Below are positions 5,821 through 5,954 of a DNA stretch of 5,954 nucleotides, piece by piece. Positions within the stretch are counted from its first letter, which is position 1. Each line of letters begins with the position of its first letter. The notes beneath the pieces were generated by a model that did no database searches, was not told the DNA's origin, and worked only from the letters and a program-made list of their open reading frames with translations. A program made the translations under genes and the position numbers. This DNA comes from Ruminiclostridium sp. (GTDB lineage: Bacteria; Bacillota; Clostridia; DSM-8532), in the NCBI GenBank assembly GCA_003535195.1, contig DOHN01000183.1:784-6737 (forward strand), written 5' to 3'.

Positions 5821-5954
5821 TTATATACCTCCTGCCATAGAGCGCACCAGGGCAACGGCATCCTTTACGCCATTGGTGACTCCCTTTGATGTAGTGGTGG
5901 CCCCGCTGATTGCCTGTATTTCATAATCGGCCTTGGCGGCGGTCTTAACCACAG
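5821..5954 (-). CDS. rnfG: Rnf complex subunit RnfG, C-terminal end (partial)
   Basis: The minus strand enters from the right edge and encodes the last 43 residues of RnfG before a TAA at 5821-5823. The segment contains ISGATTTSKGVTNGV, the family's flavin attachment motif (SGAT followed by Thr or Ser), in which FMN is joined covalently to a threonine by the flavin transferase ApbE. RnfG is a membrane-anchored flavoprotein that relays electrons on the outer side of the membrane. The final codons overlap the AGGAGG ribosome binding site of rnfE. Its position directly before rnfE fits the clostridial rnfCDGEAB order; rnfC and rnfD are expected beyond the right edge. Confidence 0.93.
   Translation of the reverse strand, partial: VVKTAAKADYEIQAISGATTTSKGVTNGVKDAVALVRSMAGGI

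Noticed and set aside
5127..5861. A longer RnfE starting at 5861
   Set aside because: It would overlap the end of rnfG and translate through the AGGAGG site at 5828-5833. The ATG at 5819 fits RnfE family N-termini.

Overview
The window looks like chromosomal DNA from a Gram-positive anaerobe of the Clostridia, probably near Lachnospiraceae. This is an inference from four things: an Rnf operon ending in the clostridial order G-E-A-B, strong AGGAGG-type ribosome binding sites, an HPr-family protein that keeps the Ser46 regulatory site of Firmicutes, and the style of the UvrC and Mfd proteins. No species can be named from sequence alone. I see no mobile element, phage gene, CRISPR array, tRNA or rRNA.

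Layout, left to right. (1) Positions 1-2685, minus strand, hold two DNA-repair genes transcribed leftward: uvrC (excision nuclease subunit C), then the N-terminal third or less of mfd (transcription-repair coupling factor), which runs off the left edge. A GC-rich hairpin followed by a T-run lies between them. (2) Positions 2727-3171, minus strand, hold a small single-gene unit: a candidate promoter, a leader with a perfect inverted repeat just before the ribosome binding site, an 87-residue HPr-family protein, and a strong terminator separating it from uvrC. The protein has glutamate where HPr has its phosphorylated His15, but keeps Ser46, so it is a Crh-like regulator rather than a working PTS phosphocarrier. 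(3) Positions 3289-3645, plus strand, hold a lone DUF192-family gene, divergent from the HPr-like gene. (4) Positions 3661-3709 hold a hairpin with T-runs on both sides, a shared terminator for the two converging units. (5) Positions 3729-5954, minus strand, hold the end of an rnf operon: rnfG (last 43 residues), rnfE, rnfA and rnfB, packed with a 1-base gap, a 4-base overlap and a 16-base gap. They encode membrane, flavin and iron-sulfur subunits of the ferredoxin:NAD+ oxidoreductase that couples electron transfer to Na+ or H+ transport.

How the genes work together: UvrC and Mfd act in the same pathway (transcription-coupled nucleotide excision repair), and RnfG, E, A and B belong to one membrane complex. 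The HPr-like protein is probably a regulatory partner of HPr kinase and a CcpA-type regulator (inference). The most notable observation is this His15-lacking protein. Next are the cysteine tail on RnfE and the inverted repeat in the HPr-like leader. Most of the window is otherwise ordinary core-genome content, and I found no convincing wholly new system.
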